The notes beneath the pieces were generated by a model. The model searched no databases. It saw nothing but the letters and a program-made list of their open reading frames with translations, and had not been told where the DNA came from. From assembly GCA_041687435.1 (NCBI GenBank), contig JAWLBX010000016.1, positions 1 to 64,000 on the forward strand: a stretch of 64,000 bases of DNA, written 5' to 3'. Within the stretch, counting starts at the first letter, position 1. Each line of letters begins with the position of its first letter. The position numbers and the translations under genes are program-made. This document shows, piece by piece, positions 7,289 to 15,827 of the stretch. Source of the stretch: JACKII01 sp041687435 (GTDB taxonomy: Bacteria; Pseudomonadota; Alphaproteobacteria; Bin95).

Positions 7289-8482
7289 ATGGCAGGCAAG
7301 CACAAGCTTTCGGCAGCATTCGTAAAATCTGCACCGACAGGCAAACACAATGACGGCGCCGGGCTTTGGCTGGTAAAGCGAGCCGACGGTGGCGGGCAGT
7401 GGGTGTTACGCCTCACGGTTCACGGACGCCGCCGCGAAATGGGGCTTGGTTCCGTTGGCGCAGTAACTTTGAAGCAGGCGCGTATCGAGGCGGAACGCTG
7501 GCGGGCGATTGCCGCCAATGGCTTGGACCCAATCAAGGAACGAGAAAAACAAGCCAGGGAGGCCGCGCGGGCCGATAACAGCTTGGCAAAAATCGCCGCC
7601 GAAGCTTTCGAGGCTCGCAAACCCGAGCTGAAAGGCGATGGCAAGGCAGGGCGCTGGTTTTCGCCGCTTGAACTGCACGTTCTGCCTAAACTGGGAAAAG
7701 TCCCAGTGGAAGAAATCGACGCTCGCGATATCCGCGACGTGCTGGCGCCGATTTGGCATGAACGTTCAGACGCCGCAAGAAAGGCGCTTTACCGTCTCGG
7801 CATCATCCTAAAATATGCGGCTGCGCTCGGCCTGGATGCTGATTTGCAGGCGACCATGAAAGCAAAAGCGCTGTTGGGAAAATCGCGCCACAAGCCCAAA
7901 AATATCGGGGCCATGGCATGGGCGGACGTCCCGGATTTCTATGCGAGCCTAGCAGAACCATCGTTAACACACTTGGCATTACGGCTTTTAATTCTGACGG
8001 GTGTTCGATCCGGTGCGCTCCGGCATGCCCGGCTGGAAGAATTTGACGGGGGCATCTGGACCATTCCGGCAGAGCGGATGAAGGGCCGCGTTGGACAAAC
8101 AGCCGATTTTCGCGTGCCGCTATCCCAGGAAGCCATGCAAGCGGTCGAACTTGCAAAGCCGTTCGCCCGTGACGGCTACCTTTTCCCATCCGCGCGCAAG
8201 GGCGTCATATCCGACGCCACAATGACCCGGCTAATGGAGCGCCGGGGTATGAAAGAACGCCCGCATGGGTTCCGAAGCAGTTTGCGCGATTGGCTGGCCG
8301 AAACCACAGACGCCCCGCACGAAGTCGCTGAAACAATGCTGGCACATGTCGGAGGAAACGCGGTCACGCTGGCATACCGGCGCACCGATTTTCTGGAACA
8401 AAGGCGGATGCTATTGGATCGCTGGGCCGATCATGTAACCGGCGGCACTGGGCAGGTGGTGAAACTGGCAGACGCGCGCTAA
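7289..8482 (+). CDS. int: P4-type tyrosine integrase (DUF4102 + phage integrase domain)
   Basis: The 397-residue tyrosine recombinase has an N-terminal DUF4102 arm-binding domain (about 1-85, with DGAGLWLVKRADGGGQWVLR and RREMGLGS), a SAM-like core-binding domain (about 95-185) and a C-terminal catalytic domain. Catalytic residues are visible as Arg in TGVRSGALRHARLEE, HxxR in HGFRSSLRDW, His in MLAHVGG and Tyr in LAYRRTDFLEQ. It inserts DNA at tRNA 3' ends, which fits the tRNA-Thr repeat about 130 nt upstream. The start lies directly after the 21-nt terminal repeat (GGTGGATCAGA then ATG). It is the first gene of unit B, as is usual for such islands. Family call is secure. Confidence 0.95.
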   Translation: MAGKHKLSAAFVKSAPTGKHNDGAGLWLVKRADGGGQWVLRLTVHGRRREMGLGSVGAVTLKQARIEAERWRAIAANGLDPIKEREKQAREAARADNSLAKIAAEAFEARKPELKGDGKAGRWFSPLELHVLPKLGKVPVEEIDARDIRDVLAPIWHERSDAARKALYRLGIILKYAAALGLDADLQATMKAKALLGKSRHKPKNIGAMAWADVPDFYASLAEPSLTHLALRLLILTGVRSGALRHARLEEFDGGIWTIPAERMKGRVGQTADFRVPLSQEAMQAVELAKPFARDGYLFPSARKGVISDATMTRLMERRGMKERPHGFRSSLRDWLAETTDAPHEVAETMLAHVGGNAVTLAYRRTDFLEQRRMLLDRWADHVTGGTGQVVKLADAR

Positions 8483-8650
8483 CAAGGCGCGAAATACGCT
8501 TAGCGCTCCTAGGGCGAACCTGGTGAAGCCATCAAACGATTCGGAATTTATACGCCATAAGGCACGCAAGGCAGCTATTTGAGCCCCTATTGCTCTACTT
8601 TCCCGCATCATATTGATTAGACTTTAGCGCAATATTACTCGCACGAAAAC

Positions 8651-8686
8651 CGTCCAAATCGGTGCAAAATCGTCCAAACTTGTGCA
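8651..8686. repeat. Tandem operator-like repeat upstream of alpA
   Basis: Two copies of CGTCCAAAnnnGTGCA (8651-8666 and 8671-8686) start exactly 20 nt apart, about two helical turns, so proteins bound to them would lie on the same DNA face. The repeats end 28 nt before the -35 element of the alpA promoter. They are candidates for operators of an AlpA/Xis-like regulator or short iterons. Confidence 0.5.
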
Positions 8687-8713
8687 TTTACTCATGTAAT
8701 CGAAAATTTCTAT

Positions 8714-8742
8714 TTGACAACATGGATATATTAAGCTGTATT
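8714..8742 (+). promoter_or_regulatory. Sigma70-type promoter of the alpA-primase operon
   Basis: A perfect TTGACA (8714-8719) is followed after 17 nt by TGTATT (8737-8742, four of six consensus bases). It lies 60 nt upstream of the alpA ATG in an AT-rich stretch and points into the operon. Confidence 0.65.
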
Positions 8743-8801
8743 TTGCGCAATGACATTGCTCATAATTGCGTCATCCGAAACCGCAATGGATAACGCAACC
8801 C

Positions 8802-8984
8802 ATGAAACAGTATCTCAACTTCGTTCAACTTCGCGCAAAGCTCGGCGGGCGTTCGCGTTCGGCAATCTATCTCGACATGGCGGCGGGCAGGCTGCCCCTG
8901 CCAGTGAAACTGGGCGGCAAGCTTTATTGGTTAGAAGCCGACATTGATGCTTGGCTTAATGACCTGCGCGAAATGAGCGCGTGA
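8802..8984 (+). CDS. AlpA-family MerR-like DNA-binding regulator
   Basis: This 60-residue winged-helix protein has the AlpA/excisionase pattern: QYLNFVQLRAKLGGRSRSAI (turn-helix), YLDMAAGRLPLPVKLGGKL (wing) and YWLEADIDAWLND (C-terminal helix). In P4-like elements AlpA proteins activate or control integrase and excision. I start at the ATG giving MKQYLNF, which matches the usual AlpA length, rather than the in-frame ATG 36 nt upstream. The gene lies between the integrase and the primase, under the promoter at 8714-8742. The primase GTG follows 4 nt after its stop, indicating translational coupling. Confidence 0.85.
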   Translation: MKQYLNFVQLRAKLGGRSRSAIYLDMAAGRLPLPVKLGGKLYWLEADIDAWLNDLREMSA

Positions 8985-8988
8985 ACCA

Positions 8989-9990
8989 GTGGTCGAAATG
9001 GAAAACCCCGGTGCGCTGGCGTGCGCGACCGGGGCAAAAGTGCCTCGCTCTGTTCAGACGCTTGGCGACGCCAAACTAGCGCCGAACGCGCACCTTCGCA
9101 ACAAGGGCGCAAACGGTGCAAAGGAACTTACATTGGCGCTTGGCGGGCGCTGGTATGGCCGCTATGGGGCTGCCCCTTGCCCCGTATGCCAGCCGGAGCG
9201 ACGGAGGGGGCAGAATGGCCTAAGCTTGGCCGACGGACGCTCGGGCTTGCTTTTGGACTGCAAGAAAAGCGGCTGTGCCTTCACGGACATTCTTACGGCC
9301 TTGGGCCTGCGCGCTGGGAACTATTGCCCCCCTGACCCGGCAGAAATTGCGAGGCGTGAAGCGGAACGGCGGGCCGAGGCCGAAAGGCGGGCAGTGCAAG
9401 CCGAGCGGCTTTGGCGGGAAGCCGTGCCCATCGCGGGAACAGTCGCGGAAACCTACTTGCGCGGGCGCGGCATCACTTGCGACTTGCCTCCGACACTGCG
9501 CTTTCACGGTGAGGCGTGGCATGGGCCGACGGCGCGGAAATTGCCCGCAATGGTAGCCGCGGTGCATGGCGCAGGCCGACCGGCTGTGCACCGGACCTTT
9601 TTATGCCCTGACGGCTCCGCGAAAGCCAAGATTGAACCCGCAAAGGTGATGCTGGGCGCCTGCGCTGGCGGCGCTGTGCGGCTCTCTGACGGGCCTTCGC
9701 GGCTGGTGGTGGCGGAAGGCATTGAAACCGCCTTGTCGCTTCTGTGCGGGCTTTTGGATAGCCCCGCGACGGTATGGGCGGCGCTTTCAACATCCGGCAT
9801 TCGTGGGCTGCGCCTTCCTGCCCAGCTGGGGCGGCTGACTATAGCCCCCGATGGCGATGAACCAGGGCACGCGGCGGCATATGCCCTGGCCGAGCGGGCG
9901 CACGCGCTAGGCTGGGAAGTCTCGCTTTTGCCTGCCCCAACCGGCTCCGACTGGAACGACGTGCTGACCGGAAAGGCGGTGGCGTTATGA
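8989..9990 (+). CDS. Zinc-finger and Toprim domain primase/helicase-like protein
   Basis: The 333-residue protein is predicted to make primers for element replication. A zinc finger is visible near the N terminus (CPVCQ with CKKSGC about 26 residues later). A charged helical linker (AEIARREAERRAEAERR) follows, then a Toprim domain (acidic VVAEGIETALS, then IAPDGDEPG). This is the architecture of P4-alpha/DUF7146-type primases encoded on islands. The GTG start lies 4 nt after alpA, and the stop overlaps the next gene as ATGA. It probably acts with the DUF3987 protein to initiate replication of unit B. Domain reading is solid, but the biochemical role is inferred. Confidence 0.85.
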   Translation: MVEMENPGALACATGAKVPRSVQTLGDAKLAPNAHLRNKGANGAKELTLALGGRWYGRYGAAPCPVCQPERRRGQNGLSLADGRSGLLLDCKKSGCAFTDILTALGLRAGNYCPPDPAEIARREAERRAEAERRAVQAERLWREAVPIAGTVAETYLRGRGITCDLPPTLRFHGEAWHGPTARKLPAMVAAVHGAGRPAVHRTFLCPDGSAKAKIEPAKVMLGACAGGAVRLSDGPSRLVVAEGIETALSLLCGLLDSPATVWAALSTSGIRGLRLPAQLGRLTIAPDGDEPGHAAAYALAERAHALGWEVSLLPAPTGSDWNDVLTGKAVAL

Positions 9991-11483
9991 ATGCCCCGCA
10001 CGCCACCCCGTTCACGCCCGAGGGGCCGCAACCCCTTGTGCGCGAAATCTCACCTGGCGCCCCGTACCCTGTTGAAGCCCTGGGGCCGTTGCGCCCAGCG
10101 GTGGAGGCGGTGCAAGGCATGACGCAAGCCCCGGTGGCGATCCCGGCAGCATCGGCATTGGCCGTTGCATCGCTTGCAGTGCAAGGCTTTGCGGATGTGG
10201 AAACGCTCGGTGGAGCGCGCCCGCTGTCGCTGTATTTTCTGACAATCGCTCAATCGGGCGAACGGAAGTCAAGTTGTGACAAGCCGCTTTTGCAAGGGCT
10301 GCGCAACTATGAAAATGCAGAGGCCGAAGCTTATGCGAAGGCTTTCAAGAAATGGCGCAAGGCCGCCGAACTTTATGATGCGGAGCGCAAGGGCATCCTG
10401 CGCAATGCGGGCAGTGATAAGCCGGAAAAGCGCGCCCAGGCCGAAACCGATATGGCGGCGCTTGGGGATGAACCGGAAGGGCCGGTATTACCGGACCGAA
10501 CAGCCTCGGAACCGACGCTGGAAGGGCTTTTCCGGGCATTTCTTGAAGCGCAGCCCAGCCTTGGGCTTTTCTCGGATGAAGGCGCGCAATTCCTTGGCGG
10601 GCATGGCATGAATCCTGAAAACCGAATGAAAACGCTGGGCGGGCTGAACAGCCTCTGGGATGGCTCGGAAATCAAGCGCACCCGCGCCGGCGATGGCGTT
10701 TTTACACTTCGGGGGCGACGCCTGGCGCTTCATCTGATGGCGCAACCAATCGTTATGCACGACTTCCTTGCCGACCCGCTGGCCGGTGGGCTGGGGTTTT
10801 TGCCCCGCTGCCTGATATCCGAACCTGTTTCCGCAATTGGCACACGGTTTCATTCAAAGGCCCGGCGCGATGACAAGGCACTGGCAAGTTTTGAAGCCCG
10901 GCTAAAGCAAGTTTTGCAGCAAAAAATGCCAACCGAAAAGGATGGACGAACCCTGAAGCCCCGCACGCTGCCATTGACCGCGGAAGCCCGCGCGTTGCTG
11001 GTGGAATTTGCGGATGCAATCGAAGCACAGCAAGCCCCCGGTTGCGACCTGGCGCACATAACCGGCGCGGCGTCGAAGGCGGCGGAACAGGCAGCGCGTA
11101 TTGCTGGCGTTTTAACCCTCTGGCACGACCTGAACGCCCAAGAGGTGCAGCCGGGCGACATGGCCAACGCAATCGCGCTGGCGCAATTCTACCTTTCCGA
11201 AGCTTCACGGCTTGCCAGTGCCGCAACCGTATCGGCCAAAATCGACCGGGCCGAGACGCTGCGCAAATGGCTTCTGGAAGGCTGGCCGGAACCGGAAGTG
11301 ATGGTGCGCGATGTGGTGCAGCGGGGGCCGAACCCGTTGCGCGAGAGCCCGAAGGCGCGGGAGGCGCTGAAACTTCTGGAAGAACACGGCTGGCTCGTGC
11401 CGCTCGAAGAGGGAACCGTTGTGCGCGGCGCACCGCGCAAGCAAGCCTGGCGCATTGTGAGGGCGGCGGGCCGTGTGGTTTGA
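9987..11483 (+). CDS. DUF3987 (YfjI-family) replication-associated protein
   Basis: The 498-residue protein belongs to the DUF3987 family, which accompanies primases on phages, satellites and islands and is thought to act as a helicase or primase partner. The N-terminal part has the family pattern VAIPAASALAVASLAVQGFADVE followed by a degenerate P-loop (LTIAQSGERKSSCDK). A helical insert rich in charged residues follows (about 110-155), then an acidic motif FSDEGAQFLGGHGM. The C terminus (from about 415) looks like a winged helix (LLEEHGWLVPL). The start overlaps the primase stop (ATGA). The Walker Lys is present, but the loop lacks the canonical GxGKS spacing. Confidence 0.82.
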   Translation: MNAPHATPFTPEGPQPLVREISPGAPYPVEALGPLRPAVEAVQGMTQAPVAIPAASALAVASLAVQGFADVETLGGARPLSLYFLTIAQSGERKSSCDKPLLQGLRNYENAEAEAYAKAFKKWRKAAELYDAERKGILRNAGSDKPEKRAQAETDMAALGDEPEGPVLPDRTASEPTLEGLFRAFLEAQPSLGLFSDEGAQFLGGHGMNPENRMKTLGGLNSLWDGSEIKRTRAGDGVFTLRGRRLALHLMAQPIVMHDFLADPLAGGLGFLPRCLISEPVSAIGTRFHSKARRDDKALASFEARLKQVLQQKMPTEKDGRTLKPRTLPLTAEARALLVEFADAIEAQQAPGCDLAHITGAASKAAEQAARIAGVLTLWHDLNAQEVQPGDMANAIALAQFYLSEASRLASAATVSAKIDRAETLRKWLLEGWPEPEVMVRDVVQRGPNPLRESPKAREALKLLEEHGWLVPLEEGTVVRGAPRKQAWRIVRAAGRVV

Positions 11484-11982
11484 TCCCTACGCCGCGCTTG
11501 CGGAAATCATGGGGCGGGCCCCTGCTACATCCGCTACACCTGCTACATATCCGGCAGAAACGCCACCGCGTGTAGCAAAAGTAGCAAGTGTAGCAAGGCC
11601 ACCTGCCCCTGGCCCGAGCGCAGCGGCACGGCAATGGCGGCATCGCCTGCAAGTTATGGCGGAGGCTGAACAGGCGGAACGCGGGCGCGAATGCATCGCC
11701 GCGGCCCTGACATTTGTTGCGGATGGCTGGGCGGAGCAAGCGGCGGCGCTGGATTGGGACGAAATCGCGTTGTTCGGCGCCTGCCCCCGCGCGCCCTGGG
11801 AACGGCTCGACCGGATGGGCGCTGCCTATTCCCCATTCAAAGTCCAGACCGTAACGGCAGAGGCCATCACGTTCGCCAGCACGGGGCGCATGCCCTTGCG
11901 CCACCTGCGGACCGCGCAGAAGGAAGGGGCGCGGCTGCCGTGGGAACGGAAGCTTTCACGCAGCGGGCCGTCATCGCCTTGA
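11473..11982 (+). CDS. Hypothetical protein carrying an embedded repeat array
   Basis: The 169-residue protein starts at GTG 11473 and overlaps the end of the DUF3987 gene by 11 nt. No family recognised. Residues about 17-40 are low complexity (PATSATPATYP, then VAKVASVARPP) because the DNA there contains three GCTAC units and three GTAGC units, each on a 9-nt step (see repeat at 11523-11596). The remainder (HRLQVMAEAEQAERGRECI, DWDEIALFGACPRAPWERLD) is helical and soluble. In similar replication modules a small ORF of this kind follows the DUF3987 gene. The coding potential looks real after residue 50, and the N-terminal part may be shaped by the DNA element rather than by protein function. 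Confidence 0.6.
   Translation: MWFDPYAALAEIMGRAPATSATPATYPAETPPRVAKVASVARPPAPGPSAAARQWRHRLQVMAEAEQAERGRECIAAALTFVADGWAEQAAALDWDEIALFGACPRAPWERLDRMGAAYSPFKVQTVTAEAITFASTGRMPLRHLRTAQKEGARLPWERKLSRSGPSSP
11523..11596. repeat. Symmetric 9-nt-spaced repeat array (possible origin or hairpin)
   Basis: GCTAC occurs at 11524, 11533 and 11542, and its inverse complement GTAGC at 11572, 11581 and 11590. Each set has an exact 9-nt step, and the two sets face each other across about 25 nt. The two halves can pair as three short helices separated by loops. The array sits next to primase/DUF3987 genes, so a replication-origin or single-strand initiation role is plausible but unproven. The 9-nt step also keeps the reading frame of the host ORF. 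Confidence 0.55.
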
Positions 11983-12043
11983 ACACCTGTGCCCAAACCC
12001 GCTATCGACTCATCATCGTGCAGCGGCCAAACTCTCCGGCAGT

Positions 12044-15000
12044 ATGGTGCACTCATTGGGTGGTGTGGCGTTGGATATCGAGCAATTCATTTCTAGCTGG
12101 AAACAATCGGGCGGAAGCGAGCGCGCCAATTTCCAGACATTCGCGAACGAATTGACCGAATTGTTGGGCGTTCCCAAGCCCGAGAAAGCGACCGAAACAG
12201 GCCAGACCGATTCCTATCGTTTCGAGCGGCCCGTAACCTTCATTCACACCGGCAGCCAGACCCACGGCTTTATCGACCTGTACCGCGCGGGCCATTTCGT
12301 GATGGAGGCGAAACAGGGCGTCAGCGGCGATGCAGCGGAAAGCGACACCCAGCCCGCCCTGTTGCCGGACCTGCCAGCCGCCGCCCGCAAGGGGCATGGC
12401 CAGCGCGGCACGCGGCGGTGGGATGACACCATGCTGCGCGCCCGCAACCAGGCCGATGGCTACGCCCGCGCCGTTTCTCGGGAGGATGGCTGGCCGCCCT
12501 TTCTGCTGATTGTCGATGTTGGGCACGTGATCGAAGTCTATGCGGATTTCTCGGGCCAGGGGCAGGGCTACACGCAATACCCGGACGGCAACCGCTACCG
12601 CATCGCCATGGACGATTTGCGGGACGATAAGGTGCGCGAGCGCCTGCGCCTGATCTGGACCGACCCGCATGCGCTGGACCCGTCGAAAATCGCCGCCGCC
12701 GTCACGCGCGAAGTGGCGGACCGGCTGGCCGCGCTTGGCCGCTCTTTCGAAGGCGAAGGCCATGCGCCGGAAGCCGTGGCCCGCTTTCTGATGCGCTGCC
12801 TGTTCACGATGTTTGCGGAGGATGTGGAGCTGATCCCGCGCAACAGCTTTACGGAACTGTTGAAGCGCACCCTTGCCAACCCCGAACACGCCGCCCCCGC
12901 GTTGAAGGCGCTTTGGGAGACCATGAACACCGGCGGTTTTTCGCCGGTGCTGATGACGGACCTGAAAAAATTCAATGGCGGCCTGTTTCGGGAGGCGGAC
13001 GCGTTGCCGCTGTCCAAAGTGCAATTGTCGCTGCTGATAGACGCTGCCCGGAAGGATTGGCGCGAAGTCGAGCCCGCGATTTTCGGCACCCTGCTGGAAC
13101 GCGCGCTGGACAAGCGCCAGCGGCACAAGCTGGGCGCGCACTACACGCCCCGCGCCTATGTCGAGCGGCTGGTGGTGCCGACCATCATGCAGCCGTTGCG
13201 GGCGGATTGGCGCGACGTGCAGGCCGCGGCCATGACGCTCGCCAATCAGGGCAAGCTGGCCGACGCGCGGGAGACCGTGCGCGCCTTCCACCGGCAGCTT
13301 TGCGATATCCGCGTGCTGGACCCTGCCTGCGGCTCGGGCAATTTCCTTTACGTCGCGCTGGAACTGATGAAGCGGCTGGAAGGCGAAGTGACCGCGCTGC
13401 TGGCGGAACTGGGCGAGGAACAGGGCGCGCTGTCGCTGGCCGGGCACACGGTGGACCCGCACCAATTCTTGGGGCTCGAACTGAACCCCTGGGCGGCGGC
13501 GGTGGCGGAACTGGTGCTGTGGATTGGCTATCTGCAATGGCATTTCCGCACCCATGGCAAGGCAGCGCCCAGCGAGCCGGTGCTGCGCGACTTCCACAAT
13601 ATCGAAAACCGCGACGCGGTGCTGACCTACGATGGCACGGAACCGCGGCTGGACGATGCGGGCCAGTCCGTCACCCGCTGGGATGGCGTCACCACCATGG
13701 CGCACCCGGTGACGGGGGAGGATGTGCCGGACCCGGCGGCGCGGGTGCCGGTGCTGACCTACCGGAAGCCAAAGCCCGCGGCATGGCCGGAGGCCGATTT
13801 CATCGTTGGCAACCCGCCCTTTATCGGGGCGAGCCGGATGCGCGATGCGCTGGGCGATGGTTATGCGGAGGCGCTGTGGCAAGCGTACCCGAAAATGCCG
13901 CAAAGCGCGGATTTCGTCATGTTCTGGTGGGAGAAGGCGGCGCTGGCGGCGCGCGGTTGGAAGCCCGCCACGGCCAAGAGCCGGGCCAAGGGCGTGCGCC
14001 GTTTCGGCCTGATCACCACCAATTCGCTGCGCCAGACCTTCAACCGCAAGGTGTTGCAGCCGCATATGGCCGACCCGAAAGCGCCTCTGTCGCTGACCTT
14101 CGCAATCCCGGATCACCCATGGGTAGACGCCAGCGACGGCGCGGCGGTGCGCATCGCCATGACGGTGGCGGAGAAGGGCAACACAAACGGGCGGCTGCTG
14201 ACCGTAACCGACGAACAGCGGGGCCAGAGTGAGGCGGAGGGGCGGCCCGTTCGCTTCGCCATCGAAAAGGGCAAGATATTTTCCAATCTGCGGATTGGCG
14301 CGGATGTGGCGGGGGCGGTGCCGTTGCGGGCAAATGCCGGGCTGGCGCATATGGGTGTAAAGCTTCACGGGATGGGTTTCTTAATAACGCTTGCTGAGGC
14401 CCAGCACTTAGGACTAGGCACACTCCCCGGGGTGGAAAACCTCATACAACCCTTTTTAAACGGGCGTGATTTGACACAAAACAGCCGAGGATTGATGGTA
14501 ATCGATTTGTTTGGATTGTCTGAAATTGAGATTAGGAAATGCTGCCCCGCCGTCTATCAACACCTACGCGACACCGTTCTCGTCAGCAGGCAAGCACAGT
14601 TCGAAAAATCGCCAACGAAAGACGCCGAAGCCTATGTAAAGCGCTGGTGGGAATTCGGGAAGCCCCGCCAGGAATTGCGCCCAGTAATTAATGATATATC
14701 GCGGTTTATTGGCACAACAAGAACCGCAAAGCATCGCGTGTTTTCCTTTATCGATGGCAATGTTATTTGTGAAAGTGAAATAATTTGCATAGGGGTGGAG
14801 GACGCTGCTGCATTGGCAATTTTATCGTCGCGCTTTCACGTGGCCTGGGCATTGGCCGCAGGCGGCACGCTTGAAGATCGCCCTCGTTACAATCATAGCC
14901 TATGTTTCGACCCCTTCCCCTTCCCGGACCCCACCGAAGCCCAGAAAACCCGCCTGCGCAGCCTGGGCGAGCAACTGGACGCGCACCGCAAGGCGCAACA

Positions 15001-15556
15001 GGCCGCCCATCCCAAACTGACCCTGACGCAAATGTACAACGTGCTGGAAAAGCTGCGCGCGGGCGAGCGCATCGAAGGCAAGGACAAGGAAATCTACGAC
15101 CAGGGCCTTGTCGGCATCCTGCGCGACCTGCACGACCAAATCGACGCCGCCGCGGCCGAAGCCTATGGCTGGCCCGCCAGCCTCTCCGACGATGAAATCC
15201 TGCACCGGCTGGTGGACCTGAACCGCGAACGCGCGGCGGAGGAAGCCCGCGGCCTTATCCGCTGGCTCCGCCCCGAATACCAGAACCCCGAAGGCCACAC
15301 CGCCGCCGCCAAGGACGAACAAGCCGCGTTCGACGTTGGCCCAGAGGAAGCCGCCGCCAAAACCCCCTGGCCCAAATCCCTGCCCGAACAAATCGCCGCC
15401 GTGCGCGCCGCGCTCGACGATCTGGGCGAGGCAACCCCCGAACAGGTGGCCCGCCAATTCTATCGCGCCCGCACCAACAGCGTTAAACCCCTGCTGGAAA
15501 GCCTGGCCGCACTCGGCCAAGCGCGAACGGTGGGCGGCGGGCGCTTCGCGGCGTAA
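12044..15556 (+). CDS. MmeI-like (Type IIL) fused restriction endonuclease-methyltransferase
   Basis: The 1170-residue single-chain restriction-modification enzyme has an N-terminal PD-(D/E)XK nuclease motif with the spacing known from MmeI: Asp78, nine residues, Glu88-x-Lys90 (FIDLYRAGHFVMEAK). A helical connector follows, then an adenine-N6 methyltransferase with motif I DPACGSGNFLY (about 424) and motif IV NPPF (about 590-593). The target-recognition region (about 770-950) lies downstream, then a C-terminal helical part. One protein would cut unmethylated DNA and methylate one strand for protection, so no separate specificity subunit is needed. The DNA for the recognition region (about 14350-14905) is 42-47% GC in hand-counted 60-nt blocks versus about 70% upstream. 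Homologues usually begin near DIEQFISSW, so starts at GTG 12065 or TTG 12071 are possible. Confidence 0.9.
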   Translation: MVHSLGGVALDIEQFISSWKQSGGSERANFQTFANELTELLGVPKPEKATETGQTDSYRFERPVTFIHTGSQTHGFIDLYRAGHFVMEAKQGVSGDAAESDTQPALLPDLPAAARKGHGQRGTRRWDDTMLRARNQADGYARAVSREDGWPPFLLIVDVGHVIEVYADFSGQGQGYTQYPDGNRYRIAMDDLRDDKVRERLRLIWTDPHALDPSKIAAAVTREVADRLAALGRSFEGEGHAPEAVARFLMRCLFTMFAEDVELIPRNSFTELLKRTLANPEHAAPALKALWETMNTGGFSPVLMTDLKKFNGGLFREADALPLSKVQLSLLIDAARKDWREVEPAIFGTLLERALDKRQRHKLGAHYTPRAYVERLVVPTIMQPLRADWRDVQAAAMTLANQGKLADARETVRAFHRQLCDIRVLDPACGSGNFLYVALELMKRLEGEVTALLAELGEEQGALSLAGHTVDPHQFLGLELNPWAAAVAELVLWIGYLQWHFRTHGKAAPSEPVLRDFHNIENRDAVLTYDGTEPRLDDAGQSVTRWDGVTTMAHPVTGEDVPDPAARVPVLTYRKPKPAAWPEADFIVGNPPFIGASRMRDALGDGYAEALWQAYPKMPQSADFVMFWWEKAALAARGWKPATAKSRAKGVRRFGLITTNSLRQTFNRKVLQPHMADPKAPLSLTFAIPDHPWVDASDGAAVRIAMTVAEKGNTNGRLLTVTDEQRGQSEAEGRPVRFAIEKGKIFSNLRIGADVAGAVPLRANAGLAHMGVKLHGMGFLITLAEAQHLGLGTLPGVENLIQPFLNGRDLTQNSRGLMVIDLFGLSEIEIRKCCPAVYQHLRDTVLVSRQAQFEKSPTKDAEAYVKRWWEFGKPRQELRPVINDISRFIGTTRTAKHRVFSFIDGNVICESEIICIGVEDAAALAILSSRFHVAWALAAGGTLEDRPRYNHSLCFDPFPFPDPTEAQKTRLRSLGEQLDAHRKAQQAAHPKLTLTQMYNVLEKLRAGERIEGKDKEIYDQGLVGILRDLHDQIDAAAAEAYGWPASLSDDEILHRLVDLNRERAAEEARGLIRWLRPEYQNPEGHTAAAKDEQAAFDVGPEEAAAKTPWPKSLPEQIAAVRAALDDLGEATPEQVARQFYRARTNSVKPLLESLAALGQARTVGGGRFAA

Positions 15557-15827
15557 CGGATGCGGCGAATTTTTATGAAGGCTGCAATGCTGCAAAACCC
15601 GCCCCGCCGCGGCCCCTGGCACCGGGCGGTGCGCGCCCTATCTTTTTTAGGGCGAAAGAAACCCTGCATCGCGCAAGCGGACCGGCTGCAATTGCCCGCC
15701 CATTCTAACGCCCAGCACCGCAAAACCGCCGCCATTCATGGCGCGCCGCGGGGTGGATAGAAAGGTGGATTAGCTTGGCCGACCGGCTGGTTTTTCGCAA
15801 TCAAATCAATTAATTATAGCGAAACGC
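15557..15827. other. Gene-free right end of unit B
   Basis: No gene is supported in these 271 nt. They hold a short hairpin (CGCCCTA 15634-15640 with TAGGGCG 15648-15654 and a T-rich loop) that might end transcription of the restriction gene, and the right 21-nt repeat (15750-15770). Confidence 0.5.
15750..15770. repeat. 21-nt terminal direct repeat, right copy (putative integrase arm site)
   Basis: Identical to 7264-7284 and in the same orientation, 78 nt from the tRNA 3' end. Together with the left copy it frames the cargo of unit B. Confidence 0.55.

Larger units (their letters stand above)
8483..8801. other. Regulatory spacer between integrase and alpA
   Basis: This 319-nt gap has no credible gene and is AT-richer than its surroundings. 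It holds a 20-nt-spaced direct repeat (8651-8686) and a promoter (8714-8742), both listed separately, and leads into the alpA-primase operon. It is the probable control region, and possibly an origin region, of unit B. Confidence 0.6.

Noticed and set aside
11523..11596. CRISPR-like or tandem repeat array
   Set aside because: Units are only 5-7 nt with a 9-nt step and split into inverted halves, unlike CRISPR repeats. No cas genes are present.
12053..14368. 771-codon minus-strand frame opposite the restriction-modification gene
   Set aside because: Composition rich in Arg/His/Gln with no motifs; the plus strand carries nuclease and methyltransferase signatures.
7264..15770. The exact 21-nt repeats as the true att core of unit B
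   Set aside because: Considered because they are perfect, but the 25-nt tRNA-3'-end repeats flank them on both sides and match the known target of such integrases. The double GGTGGAT structure fits arm sites better. Not excluded.
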